Assembly (NCBI GenBank): GCA_900142905.1
Contig: FSRV01000001.1
Location: 3,596,001 to 3,660,000 of the forward strand
Direction of reading: 5' to 3'
Origin: Burkholderia sp. GAS332
GTDB lineage: Bacteria; Pseudomonadota; Gammaproteobacteria; Burkholderiales; Burkholderiaceae
DNA: 64,000 nt
The first letter of the stretch is position 1. The number at the start of each line of letters is the position of its first letter. Made by a program: the position numbers and the translations under genes. Below the pieces are notes generated by a model that worked only from the letters and a program-made list of their open reading frames with translations, had not been told where the DNA came from and searched no databases. Shown one piece after another: positions 25,843 to 33,417 of this stretch.

Positions 25843-26568
25843 TCAAGAAGACGAAACCGACACCTGATACCCAAACCGACTAACAGTCTCAATCCTAACT
25901 TCAGGCACATCCTCAGAAAGCTTCCTCCGCAATCTGGACACGACAAGATTGACACTAGAAGGATCAACATCCTCCTTCTCAGGCCAGGCATACCGGATCA
26001 ACTGATCCCTCGCCACCGGCGCATTAACCTGCCTCAGCAGGCACTCAAGCAAAAGAAACTCCCGCCGTGTAACGGCAACCCGCCGCCCACCACAAACAAG
26101 TTCCCGAGTCGCAGCATCCAAAGCAGGCCCACCCATCGCGGGCAAAAGCGAAGCAGCGACCGAAGCCGAAGCGGACCCGCCCAACGCCCCCCGGGCACCC
26201 CCACCCCCTACCCGCTGCAAAGCGGCCATCCGCTCATGCATTTCAATAAACGAATAAGGCTGACAAAAACACGCATCCGCGCCGGCGCGCAAAACCTTGG
26301 TGCGATCCTGAGCCGTAGCCGCCCCGAGCACAGCGACAATCGCCGCACCGCTCCCAGCAGCCGCAAACTCCCCAATAAACCCCTGCAAGGAAGAATAAGA
26401 CCCAACCTCAAGCACCATCAGCACAATCGCATCAAACGGTTCCTGCGAAGCAAGAAAAACCCCATCCCGCAGATCATCGGCCCGTTGCAAACTGTGGGCG
26501 CTCTCTTGCAGCGCCTTGAACAGCCATGCAGCTTCCGGATGAGAAGGTCCAACGAACAGAACGCGCAT
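25843..26568 (-). CDS. OmpR-type response regulator with degenerate receiver
   Basis: 241 residues. The C-terminal winged helix is intact (VAVTRREFLLLECLLRQVNAPVARD, then VNLVVSRLRRKLSED, ending RFGYQVSV). The N-terminal receiver keeps the fold pattern but has lost the chemistry: the acidic pair is Gly-Pro-Ser (7-9), the phospho-acceptor position is Met51 (AIVLMVLEVG), and the switch Lys is Gln103 (CFCQPYS). A ~35-residue Gly/Ala linker joins the domains. It should therefore act independently of phosphorylation or through partner binding. It is the third gene of the operon regulator-kinase-this gene. The 3' half has more A and less wobble GC than its neighbours. Confidence 0.88.
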   Translation of the reverse strand: MRVLFVGPSHPEAAWLFKALQESAHSLQRADDLRDGVFLASQEPFDAIVLMVLEVGSYSSLQGFIGEFAAAGSGAAIVAVLGAATAQDRTKVLRAGADACFCQPYSFIEMHERMAALQRVGGGGARGALGGSASASVAASLLPAMGGPALDAATRELVCGGRRVAVTRREFLLLECLLRQVNAPVARDQLIRYAWPEKEDVDPSSVNLVVSRLRRKLSEDVPEVRIETVSRFGYQVSVSSS

Positions 26569-26603
26569 TCACCACCCTGCCAGGATAAAGAGAGCGCACA
26601 AGC

Positions 26604-28001
26604 TCATGCGAGCGTCCTCGACCAACATTCGATGGAAATCCTGGTGCCAGGCTGCGCATTGCCGATCTTCATCGTGAAGTCATGCACCCGCATCACCGCT
26701 GAAACGATACTCAAACCCAGCCCCGATCCGCTCAGATGCCGCGTGCTCTCCCCGCGATAAAACCGCTGCAGGACCGCGTCGCGTTCATCCGCGGCAATGC
26801 CGGGCCCGTTATCGACAATCTCCACCTGAGGCCCCGCCGAAGTCTGCCGAAGTTCCATGCGAACAACCCCGCCTTCAGGCGTGAACTTGATCGCGTTATC
26901 CACCAGATTGCTCAATGCTTCGAACAGCAACGCACGGTCGCCATGAATCGCGTCGACCGGCTGGACATGCACGGATAGCCGAATCGAGCGGCTCTCGGCG
27001 AGCGGTTCGTAGAGGTCACCAACTTCCTCCACCAGCGTCTCCAACTGCATTTCGCCGAATCCACCGCGCCGCTGCAGCGTGCCGATCTCCGAGATACGCA
27101 ACATCGCGCGAAACCGGTCGAGCAAGGCATCGGTCTCGATGCGCGCGCGCTCGACCAGTTGCGACAGCGCGGCGTCGTCGAGCGTCTCCGTGCGCTCCGC
27201 CGCATGGGCCAGCAAGGTTCGCACATGCGCAAGCGGCGTTCGCAGATCATGCGCAATGCCATCGCACGCGCCTTTCACTTCATTCATGAGGCGTTCGACT
27301 TCCGCCAGCATATGGTTCACCAGGTGCGCGAGCATATCCACTTCATCACGCCCGCCCATCGGCAAGCGTTGCGCGAGATCACCCTGCGCAATACGTTGCG
27401 TGACCCGCCGGATCGCTTTCAGTCGGCGCATCTGCCGCACGCTCAGCGCCAGGCCGCCCGCCACGCCCGCAAGCAGGCACACAACCCCGCCGCCCACCAG
27501 CGCGTTGATGATGGTCTCGCGAATCCGCAGAATGTGTGTCAGATCGCGCGCGATGACGAGCGTCGAGCCGTCCTTGCGCCGCTCGGCCATGGCGCGGACC
27601 ACCGGCACCTGGTCGTTGTGACCCATCGAGAGCGCGAGATCGAGCGTCTTGCCGGTGCGATTGATCGGGAGTGTGGTCGGATACAGCAGCACGTCGCCGG
27701 CCACCAGATGGCCGTCGGGAGCAAACAGGCCGTAGTAATTGGTGTGCATGCGCTCGTGTTCGATACGCCGATGAATCGCGTCAGCAAGACTGGAGTCAGG
27801 CAGCGAATCGAAGTAGACCAGTTGCCAGTCCATCACCACATCCGTCTCGCGCGCCATGTCGCGGGTCGCGGTCCAGCCGATGTAGCCCAGCAGCACCATC
27901 ACCGAAAGGGAAAAGATAACCGCGTAGATCGATAACAGGCGAAAGGTCGTGGAATGCCAGCGCCGCCCGAGCTCCGAGGTGGCCGGGAAGGTTGTGTCCA
28001 T
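26604..28001 (-). CDS. Membrane sensor histidine kinase
   Basis: 465 residues from ATG 28001 (a TTG directly before it is in frame). Helix 1 at ~21-45, a periplasmic sensor domain of ~120 residues, helix 2 at ~165-188, then HAMP (RRVTQRIAQGDLAQRL). The dimerisation domain has the H-box AHDLRTPLAH (His ~251). The ATPase part has N-box SNLVDNAIKF, G1 DNGPGIA and G2 GSGLGLSIV. It pairs with the upstream regulator (28015-28692, gap 13 bp) and possibly the degenerate one downstream (gap 35 bp). Signal unknown. Confidence 0.93.
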   Translation of the reverse strand: MDTTFPATSELGRRWHSTTFRLLSIYAVIFSLSVMVLLGYIGWTATRDMARETDVVMDWQLVYFDSLPDSSLADAIHRRIEHERMHTNYYGLFAPDGHLVAGDVLLYPTTLPINRTGKTLDLALSMGHNDQVPVVRAMAERRKDGSTLVIARDLTHILRIRETIINALVGGGVVCLLAGVAGGLALSVRQMRRLKAIRRVTQRIAQGDLAQRLPMGGRDEVDMLAHLVNHMLAEVERLMNEVKGACDGIAHDLRTPLAHVRTLLAHAAERTETLDDAALSQLVERARIETDALLDRFRAMLRISEIGTLQRRGGFGEMQLETLVEEVGDLYEPLAESRSIRLSVHVQPVDAIHGDRALLFEALSNLVDNAIKFTPEGGVVRMELRQTSAGPQVEIVDNGPGIAADERDAVLQRFYRGESTRHLSGSGLGLSIVSAVMRVHDFTMKIGNAQPGTRISIECWSRTLA

Positions 28002-28014
28002 CAAAATGGTTTGC

Positions 28015-28692
28015 TCATGCGAGGATATAACCGGAGCCGCGCACGGTCTGAATCATCGGCGTGACGCCGGGCGGGTCGATTTTTTTGCGTAGCCGGCCCA
28101 TGTGCACGTCGATCAGATTGGTGCCCGGGTCGAAGTGGTAGCCCCACACGGCTTCGAACAGCATCGTGCGCGTGATGGTTTGTCCCGCGTGCCGCATCAT
28201 GAATTCGAGCACGCGATATTCAGTGGGCAGCAAGACGATCTCTTCGCCGTCGCGCTGAACTTTGCGGGAAATCAGATCGAGTTCGAGCGGGCCGACGCGA
28301 AGATGCGTTTCGAGTGGTGTGGCCGGTGTTTGACTGCGGCGCAACAGGACTTCGAGACGCGCGGTCATTTCTTCGGGGTCGAAAGGCTTGGTCAGATAGT
28401 CGTCGCCACCGGCGCGCAGGCCGCGCACCCGTTCGTCCACATCGCCCAGCGCGCTCAACATCAGCACCGGCGTTTGGATGCCGATGCTGCGCATGGTGGT
28501 GAGGATCGTCAGACCGTCCACGCCCGGCAGCATGCGGTCAAGCGTGATCACGTCGTAGTCTTCGCTGATCGCGCGCGCCATGCCGTCGCGGCCGTTCGCC
28601 ACCCAATCCACGGTGAAACCACGGCTTTTCAGCTCACCGACAATCTCATTCGCGGTAATTTCATCATCTTCGATCGTCAGCACTCGCGACAT
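28015..28692 (-). CDS. OmpR/PhoB-family response regulator
   Basis: 225 residues from ATG 28692 (MSRVLTIEDD); ATG 28698 is also in frame. Catalytic residues are complete: Asp9-Asp10, Asp52 (TLDRMLP), Lys102 (YLTKPFD). The winged helix includes VLLPTEYRVLEFMMRHAGQTITR and LIDVHMGRLRKKI. First gene of a three-gene operon with the kinase. Closely similar to the orphan regulator at 14182-14856; the receiver catalytic segments and recognition helix are nearly identical, so cross-talk or overlapping DNA targets are likely. Confidence 0.92.
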   Translation of the reverse strand: MSRVLTIEDDEITANEIVGELKSRGFTVDWVANGRDGMARAISEDYDVITLDRMLPGVDGLTILTTMRSIGIQTPVLMLSALGDVDERVRGLRAGGDDYLTKPFDPEEMTARLEVLLRRSQTPATPLETHLRVGPLELDLISRKVQRDGEEIVLLPTEYRVLEFMMRHAGQTITRTMLFEAVWGYHFDPGTNLIDVHMGRLRKKIDPPGVTPMIQTVRGSGYILA

Positions 28693-28864
28693 GATCATTG
28701 CATGCGCCGCGGCCAGCTCTACCAATGCAAGCGGCGGGCACGACCGGTTATCAGTAGAAGGACATGATGCCATATTCGGCTTGCGCGTTCAGAGTACGGG
28801 CGTGCGATTCGACGGATGTCGCCGCTTTACCCGGTACCTGCATGCAGGCTACGCGCGGTCGTAT

Positions 28865-28882
28865 AGCGGACGAGCGTCCGCT
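28865..28882. promoter_or_regulatory. Perfect 8-2-8 inverted repeat in divergent promoter region
   Basis: AGCGGACG-AG-CGTCCGCT lies between the two-component operon and the divergent DUF4148 gene, about 170 bases from the former start and 160 from the latter. It could be an operator or a small hairpin. OmpR-type proteins usually prefer direct repeats, so ownership is unclear. Confidence 0.45.
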
Positions 28883-29044
28883 TCATGAAGAAAAATTTAA
28901 GTTCGCCGCGGGGCTCTGAAAACGGCCGGCTGAACGATAAAACAAATTTCATTTTCCCGACGCCGCTCCGGTAGGCCGCCTCAACTAGCCTACTGTCATC
29001 CCGCTGATTCTTTGCGGTCTGACTCGAACCTTATCGTGGATGGT

Positions 29045-29401
29045 ATGAAAATGAAACTCGCAACCAGGACCCTCGTCACTACCCTTCTTCTGATCGGCAG
29101 CGCTTCGGCGATGGCCTCGCCCGGCCTCACGCAGCAGCAATGCAACGACTATCCGTTCAAGCAGCAGAAGAGCGAAGTCACGCACAAGCAGTTGATGAAC
29201 GAGCTCAGCGAACTGGAAGCGGTCGGCTACAGCCCCAGCAACGACGACGACGAATACCCCAATGATCTGCAACAGGCTGAGCAGAAAGTGCAAGCCGAAT
29301 ATCGCGCCGACTGCATGCCGGTCGCGCATGCGTCGACCACGGCTACGCAAACGCCCAGTACCCCTGCGCCGTCGCAAGCGCCGGCTACACCGGCCGGCTA
29401 A
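29045..29401 (+). CDS. DUF4148-like exported protein
   Basis: 118 residues from ATG 29045 (MKMKLATRTL). The signal peptide ends SAMAS. The mature region has one Cys early (QQCNDYPF) and one late (YRADCMP), a helical core (KQLMNELSELEAVGYSPSNDDDEYPNDLQQAEQKV) typical of DUF4148, and a Pro/Thr/Ala-rich tail. It is probably periplasmic. Divergent from the two-component operon, whose regulator is a candidate controller. Confidence 0.75.
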   Translation: MKMKLATRTLVTTLLLIGSASAMASPGLTQQQCNDYPFKQQKSEVTHKQLMNELSELEAVGYSPSNDDDEYPNDLQQAEQKVQAEYRADCMPVAHASTTATQTPSTPAPSQAPATPAG

Positions 29402-29410
29402 TCTGAGCGG

Positions 29411-30445
29411 CTACCCGAAACCGCCCACGCCGAGTTCCCGATAGAAACGCGCCAGTTGCGCGGCTTCGGTGGCGAACCAGTCGGTTAGCCAGTCGTGGTA
29501 CGCATGTGCAGCATAGTCGGCCGAGGCGCTGTTGGCGAGCACGGCGGCGATCAGATGCGCTGCCGTGACGCCCGACAGGATCGCCTTCAGCACACCATGT
29601 GACGACGTTGGGTCGAGCACGGCGGCCGCATCGCCGACCATGAACCAGCCTGGCCGCGCAACGTCGCCCGCGATCCGCCAGGTAACGTCGGCGCCGCGCG
29701 ACGGCCCTTGTGGTGCGAGATGGCGTAGTTCGTCGGGCATCCAGTCCGCGGAAATCCTTTCGCCGTTCAACGACACCCGCGTCCATTGATACGACCCCGG
29801 CCGGATCATCGCGGTCCATATCCAGCCCGATGCATCGCCATTGATCTGCGGCGCGGCGTCACGCTGCGGACACGCTCCGTTCGCATAGCCATAACGCGCG
29901 ATCAGTTGCGGCGAACGTGGCGCGGCGCCGATCCCCAGTTGGCGGCGCAGCCACTGCGTGCGGCCGCTCGCATCGACCACGACGCGCGCCGCCACCGGCC
30001 CGCCATCCGCGACGACGCCACGGACCACGCCATCCTGCATCAGCAGTCCTGAGACCGCGCAAGGCTGGCGCACGAATGCACCCGCTTCGGCGGCACGTGC
30101 CAGCAGCATCGCGTCGAACGCGGTTCGTTGCACCTGGAAGCCGCGCCATGCGCCTTGCACGTCCTGCCCGAACTGTTCGAATCGACGTGCGCCGTTCCAG
30201 TCGATCCAGATCCCCTCATGGCGCGCACCGGTAACCGACGCGAGCCGAGCGCTACCGATCCCCAACTGTTCCAATACCGGCTCGATGCCCGGATGCAAGG
30301 TCTCGCCGGGGCGTTCGCGCGTAAACCGTTCGCGCTCGAAAAGCCGTACTTGCAGCCCGCGAGCCGCGCAGGCGATCGCCGCCGCGCTGCCGGCCGGCCC
30401 GCCGCCGACAATCACTACGTCGGTATCGTATTGTCCAGTTGCCAT
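29411..30445 (-). CDS. FAD-dependent monooxygenase/halogenase-like flavoprotein
   Basis: 344 residues from ATG 30445 (MATGQYDTDVV). The dinucleotide-binding motif is VVIVGGGPAGSAAAIA (~10-25), followed by RERPGETLHPGIEPVL; a later strand reads ARVVVDASGRTQWL, and the FAD-contacting GDAAAVLDPTSSHGV is near ~270. This is the fold of tryptophan-halogenase-like and LodB/QhpG-like enzymes; the halogenase WxWxIP motif is not evident. Its start lies inside the end of the large upstream gene (overlap 30415-30445), so the two are translationally coupled. LodB and QhpG hydroxylate a Trp of a partner protein to build a quinone cofactor, and the coupling makes a partner-modifying role attractive here, but that is inference. 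Confidence 0.8.
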   Translation of the reverse strand: MATGQYDTDVVIVGGGPAGSAAAIACAARGLQVRLFERERFTRERPGETLHPGIEPVLEQLGIGSARLASVTGARHEGIWIDWNGARRFEQFGQDVQGAWRGFQVQRTAFDAMLLARAAEAGAFVRQPCAVSGLLMQDGVVRGVVADGGPVAARVVVDASGRTQWLRRQLGIGAAPRSPQLIARYGYANGACPQRDAAPQINGDASGWIWTAMIRPGSYQWTRVSLNGERISADWMPDELRHLAPQGPSRGADVTWRIAGDVARPGWFMVGDAAAVLDPTSSHGVLKAILSGVTAAHLIAAVLANSASADYAAHAYHDWLTDWFATEAAQLARFYRELGVGGFG

Positions 30446-32934
30446 GATCCGCCGCGATCGATCAGGAGTAGTCTGCCGTCGGAATAGGCCGTTGCCTCTT
30501 CCTCGATGTCCACCAGGACGTTGCGTACGTTGCCGGGGTCCGCATGACGCTGGCCCCACCGGAACATCTCGAAGCGGTAGTAGCGGTGCGCCGGGTCAAT
30601 CTCCATGCCGGTCCGCGCGGCGATGCGAACGAAGTCTGGGTCGCCTGGCGAAACCGCGATGAATGAGTACACCGCCCATTGCGCCTTCTCCCGCAATATG
30701 CGGTTCACGTCACCGGCCACGCCAGGCTGCGGGCGAACGCCCAGGCCCCAATACACCGCGGCCATCGCCAACACACGCGCCTGAAAATCGGCAAGATCGA
30801 TCCGCGACGTGAGCAATGCCGTCATCCGGTCTTGCAGATCGATATGATCGACGCGGCGCTCGTCCGCATACACGACGACCGGCCGCCCCCGGAAAGTACT
30901 GCGGCGCGGCCCGGGCACGCCGTCCCACGGCAGGAACCGGTTCTTCATCGGACCCTCCGCCACCGGCACCATACCGAGCTCTTCGTCAGTAAGCGGCACC
31001 GCCGACGGCCACGGATACGAGATGCCGCCCAGCTCTTTGGCCGGTTGATACTGTCTCGTCGCGTCCGGCGCGACACCGGGCCAGTAGGCACCGAGCGCGG
31101 CGCACAGCTTCACGTCCTCAATGAACGGCGAGCCGAGCCCGTGACCCACGAGAAAACGTTTCAATGTGCCGTCCGCACCGGGACGCACGCCCATGCTGCT
31201 GTCCCAGCCCGGATCGAAGACACCCGGCGAGCCGTCGGGCAAACCGACTTTGTCGAAGCGGATCGTCCCATTGGCCCTCTGCCGCGTCGCGCTTTCGGGT
31301 GCGTTGTCCATGCTCTGCGGCATCGAGACAATTGCGCTGACTGTGTCATCGTCGATCTTGAACAGTCCGCCTTCCAGTTCGATGTTGCCCGCGATGCGTG
31401 TCTGCGACAACGCGAGTGGCGGGACAGCCCACAACGCGTCGCGCAGCGGCGCAGGCACGTCGTTACGCCACCACACCATCAGATCGCGCTGGCTCAATTT
31501 GGGCAGGAAGTCCGGCAAGCCGATCATCGCGAACGCGGGCGTCGACGTGACGATACCGTGATACGCAAGCTCGGGACATGCCGACGCGACCCAGCCGTCG
31601 CCACTGAAATCGACGTAGTGCTGCGCCTCATAGTTGCCTCGAGCCACGATCTCCATGAGTTCAGGCTCGTCGTTAAGATTGTCGATCCGGTCGTCGCGGA
31701 CCCGATGGCGCACATTGATGAATTGGGGCGCCGGCCGCGCCGTCATCTGTTCTGCATCGTCGAGATATTGCGGGGAACGCAGCGGCTGTGCGCCGGGCAA
31801 CACGAGCAGCGACGAAATCTGGAAACTGCCGGGATCGCCCGAATAACGCGGGTCGACAGGGAACGTGAGTCGCGCCCCGCGATAGCGCGCTTCCTCGACC
31901 ATCGCGTTGGGGCGCGGCACGAGCACGCCTCTACCGTACTGCGCGTCCATCGTCAGCGATCCGATCATCTCGTTGCGGATCGTGAACGGAAATTCCTCCA
32001 GACAATCGCCGGACCAGTTGTTCTCCAGACCTTGCGCGTCGAGGAAGCGATGGAATGCAGCCAGGGTCTCGTTCTGCAGCCGGCACATGGGGGTGATTTG
32101 CAGATCCATCCCGACAATGCATTCCGGCCCGCTGAACAGCTTGTGAACCGGCACCCAGAAATGCCGACGGTCATCGTCATCGAGCCGGTCCTGCGGCCCG
32201 AACTGCGCCGCCCCGCTCAAGTCGGCCGGCCTGCGGATCGCCAGATACGTCGAGAAGCGGCGCGGCACGACATGGAAACCGAACGGACGGCTTTCATCGA
32301 AACCGACGAAACCGCGCAACTTCGGTTCATAGCGCGGTTCGAAATTGCCGATCCGCGCGATCCCCGCACGCGAGAAGCACAGCTGCGCACGACGGCCGCC
32401 TACACCCATTGGTGCGTTACGGTAGTGAGTCGCGAACGTCGAGACAGCGATCGGCCATGCGCCGCATTCGGCGCGCAACGCGTTCAAAGACACGCGGCGC
32501 ACCGCAAAAATGTAGTTTTCGAGCGTGTCGATTTCGGCAAGCGTCGGATACGCGCCAAGCGATTCACCACCGCGCCCCGTGACGACCGACGGCGCGGCGA
32601 GCGCGTGGTAGAGCAAGCTGAAGTCGGGCTGCCCCGGCTGGATCGCGGCGCGACCCGCCACCGCGAAGTCGCCGAAACCCGCAAAGCGACGGTCGATCCA
32701 CGGCAGCGGCTTCACTAGTTCCGCCTCGAGATCGGACGCCAATATGTCGAAAGCACCGCCGGTCACACCCAGCAGCATCTCGCGCCAGCCGGCCGCGCCA
32801 AGGCGTCGGCACATCGACCGCACGCTGTCGATCAGCGGACCGGCCGGTGCGGTCCGGCTCATGGAGCCGGACGTGCCGCCCTGCGAAAGGAGGCCCGCGG
32901 CGCCGGATTCGAGAACGTTTTTACGCGATTTCAT
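30415..32934 (-). CDS. Large protein of unknown function coupled to a flavoprotein
   Basis: 839 residues; AGGAA lies eight bases before ATG 32934. No signal peptide: the N-terminus is Ser/Gly-rich and polar, so cytoplasmic. I recognise no family. Visible features are many Trp and Tyr, a GIARIGNFEPRY segment (~191-202), a run of charged loops, KLCAALGAYWPG (Cys611, Trp618) followed by PDATRQY, and a C-terminal segment AAVYWGLGVRP then DPAHRYYRFEMFRWGQRHADPG. GIARIGN and the Trp-Pro/Pro-Asp element faintly recall LodA/GoxA oxidases, but I did not find the Trp-Gln-Ala-Asp...Cys...Trp-Trp-Pro signature I associate with them, so I do not call it LodA. Long antisense frames opposite it are shadows. 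Confidence 0.75.
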   Translation of the reverse strand: MKSRKNVLESGAAGLLSQGGTSGSMSRTAPAGPLIDSVRSMCRRLGAAGWREMLLGVTGGAFDILASDLEAELVKPLPWIDRRFAGFGDFAVAGRAAIQPGQPDFSLLYHALAAPSVVTGRGGESLGAYPTLAEIDTLENYIFAVRRVSLNALRAECGAWPIAVSTFATHYRNAPMGVGGRRAQLCFSRAGIARIGNFEPRYEPKLRGFVGFDESRPFGFHVVPRRFSTYLAIRRPADLSGAAQFGPQDRLDDDDRRHFWVPVHKLFSGPECIVGMDLQITPMCRLQNETLAAFHRFLDAQGLENNWSGDCLEEFPFTIRNEMIGSLTMDAQYGRGVLVPRPNAMVEEARYRGARLTFPVDPRYSGDPGSFQISSLLVLPGAQPLRSPQYLDDAEQMTARPAPQFINVRHRVRDDRIDNLNDEPELMEIVARGNYEAQHYVDFSGDGWVASACPELAYHGIVTSTPAFAMIGLPDFLPKLSQRDLMVWWRNDVPAPLRDALWAVPPLALSQTRIAGNIELEGGLFKIDDDTVSAIVSMPQSMDNAPESATRQRANGTIRFDKVGLPDGSPGVFDPGWDSSMGVRPGADGTLKRFLVGHGLGSPFIEDVKLCAALGAYWPGVAPDATRQYQPAKELGGISYPWPSAVPLTDEELGMVPVAEGPMKNRFLPWDGVPGPRRSTFRGRPVVVYADERRVDHIDLQDRMTALLTSRIDLADFQARVLAMAAVYWGLGVRPQPGVAGDVNRILREKAQWAVYSFIAVSPGDPDFVRIAARTGMEIDPAHRYYRFEMFRWGQRHADPGNVRNVLVDIEEEATAYSDGRLLLIDRGGSWQLDNTIPT

Positions 32935-33417
32935 AAATTCGCATTCCTACATGAATTGATTTAATCAACAAATTTCAAAGCAACATCTCTGGATTCAAAG
33001 CACCCTCTCTGGATGGCAGAGAAGCGGCGCCCTAATGAAGATTTGCTGCGTCGCAAATTGTTGAAAATCATGCGACGCCCGCACGCTGTACGCTATGCGG
33101 CACGGCGCCGCGGAACTTATGCGGCGTAGATAGCCAATCCACCGCTGTCGGACAGCGTCAGGGCGAGATCGCACAGTGCGCACGGCGCACTGATCTTCTT
33201 TTCCGGCGGGGAACGAGGCAAAGCACCATGCTTGGCGCATGGCGACACGGGGTCAGGGACAGCCGACCCATGCACAAAGAGAGAAGAAGTTTTGCCGGCG
33301 CAGCCGGAACTTCGAGTTTGCGACGACCGTTTCGTGGTGGAAAAACGTCGTGCGTGTGCGTTTCTGGAAACTGGAATGTCGCCACGCAACGTTCCAGTTG
33401 TCCCACTCAAGCATCGC
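32935..33417. other. Intergenic region with hairpins, no convincing gene
   Basis: It separates the large unknown gene's promoter from the end of the RND gene. Short inverted repeats are visible: CCATGC-TTGGC-GCATGG near 33226, and AACTGGAA facing TTCCAGTT near 33367-33397. A minus-strand frame ending at 33117 finishes in a plausible-looking CALCDLALTLSDSGG stretch, but its start region looks random. It could be a gene remnant. Confidence 0.5.

Noticed and set aside
30679..32718. 679-codon open frame opposite the large unknown protein
   Set aside because: Its composition is Arg/His-rich with no motif, while the minus-strand frame has a ribosome-binding site and coupling to the flavoprotein. 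Judged a shadow.
30415..32934. Calling the large protein LodA (lysine oxidase)
   Set aside because: The flavoprotein neighbour fits, but I cannot find the expected LodA cofactor signature, so the name would overreach.
33117..33410. 97-codon minus-strand frame downstream of the RND gene
   Set aside because: Only the last ~35 codons look protein-like; start region is random. Possibly a remnant, not a supported gene.
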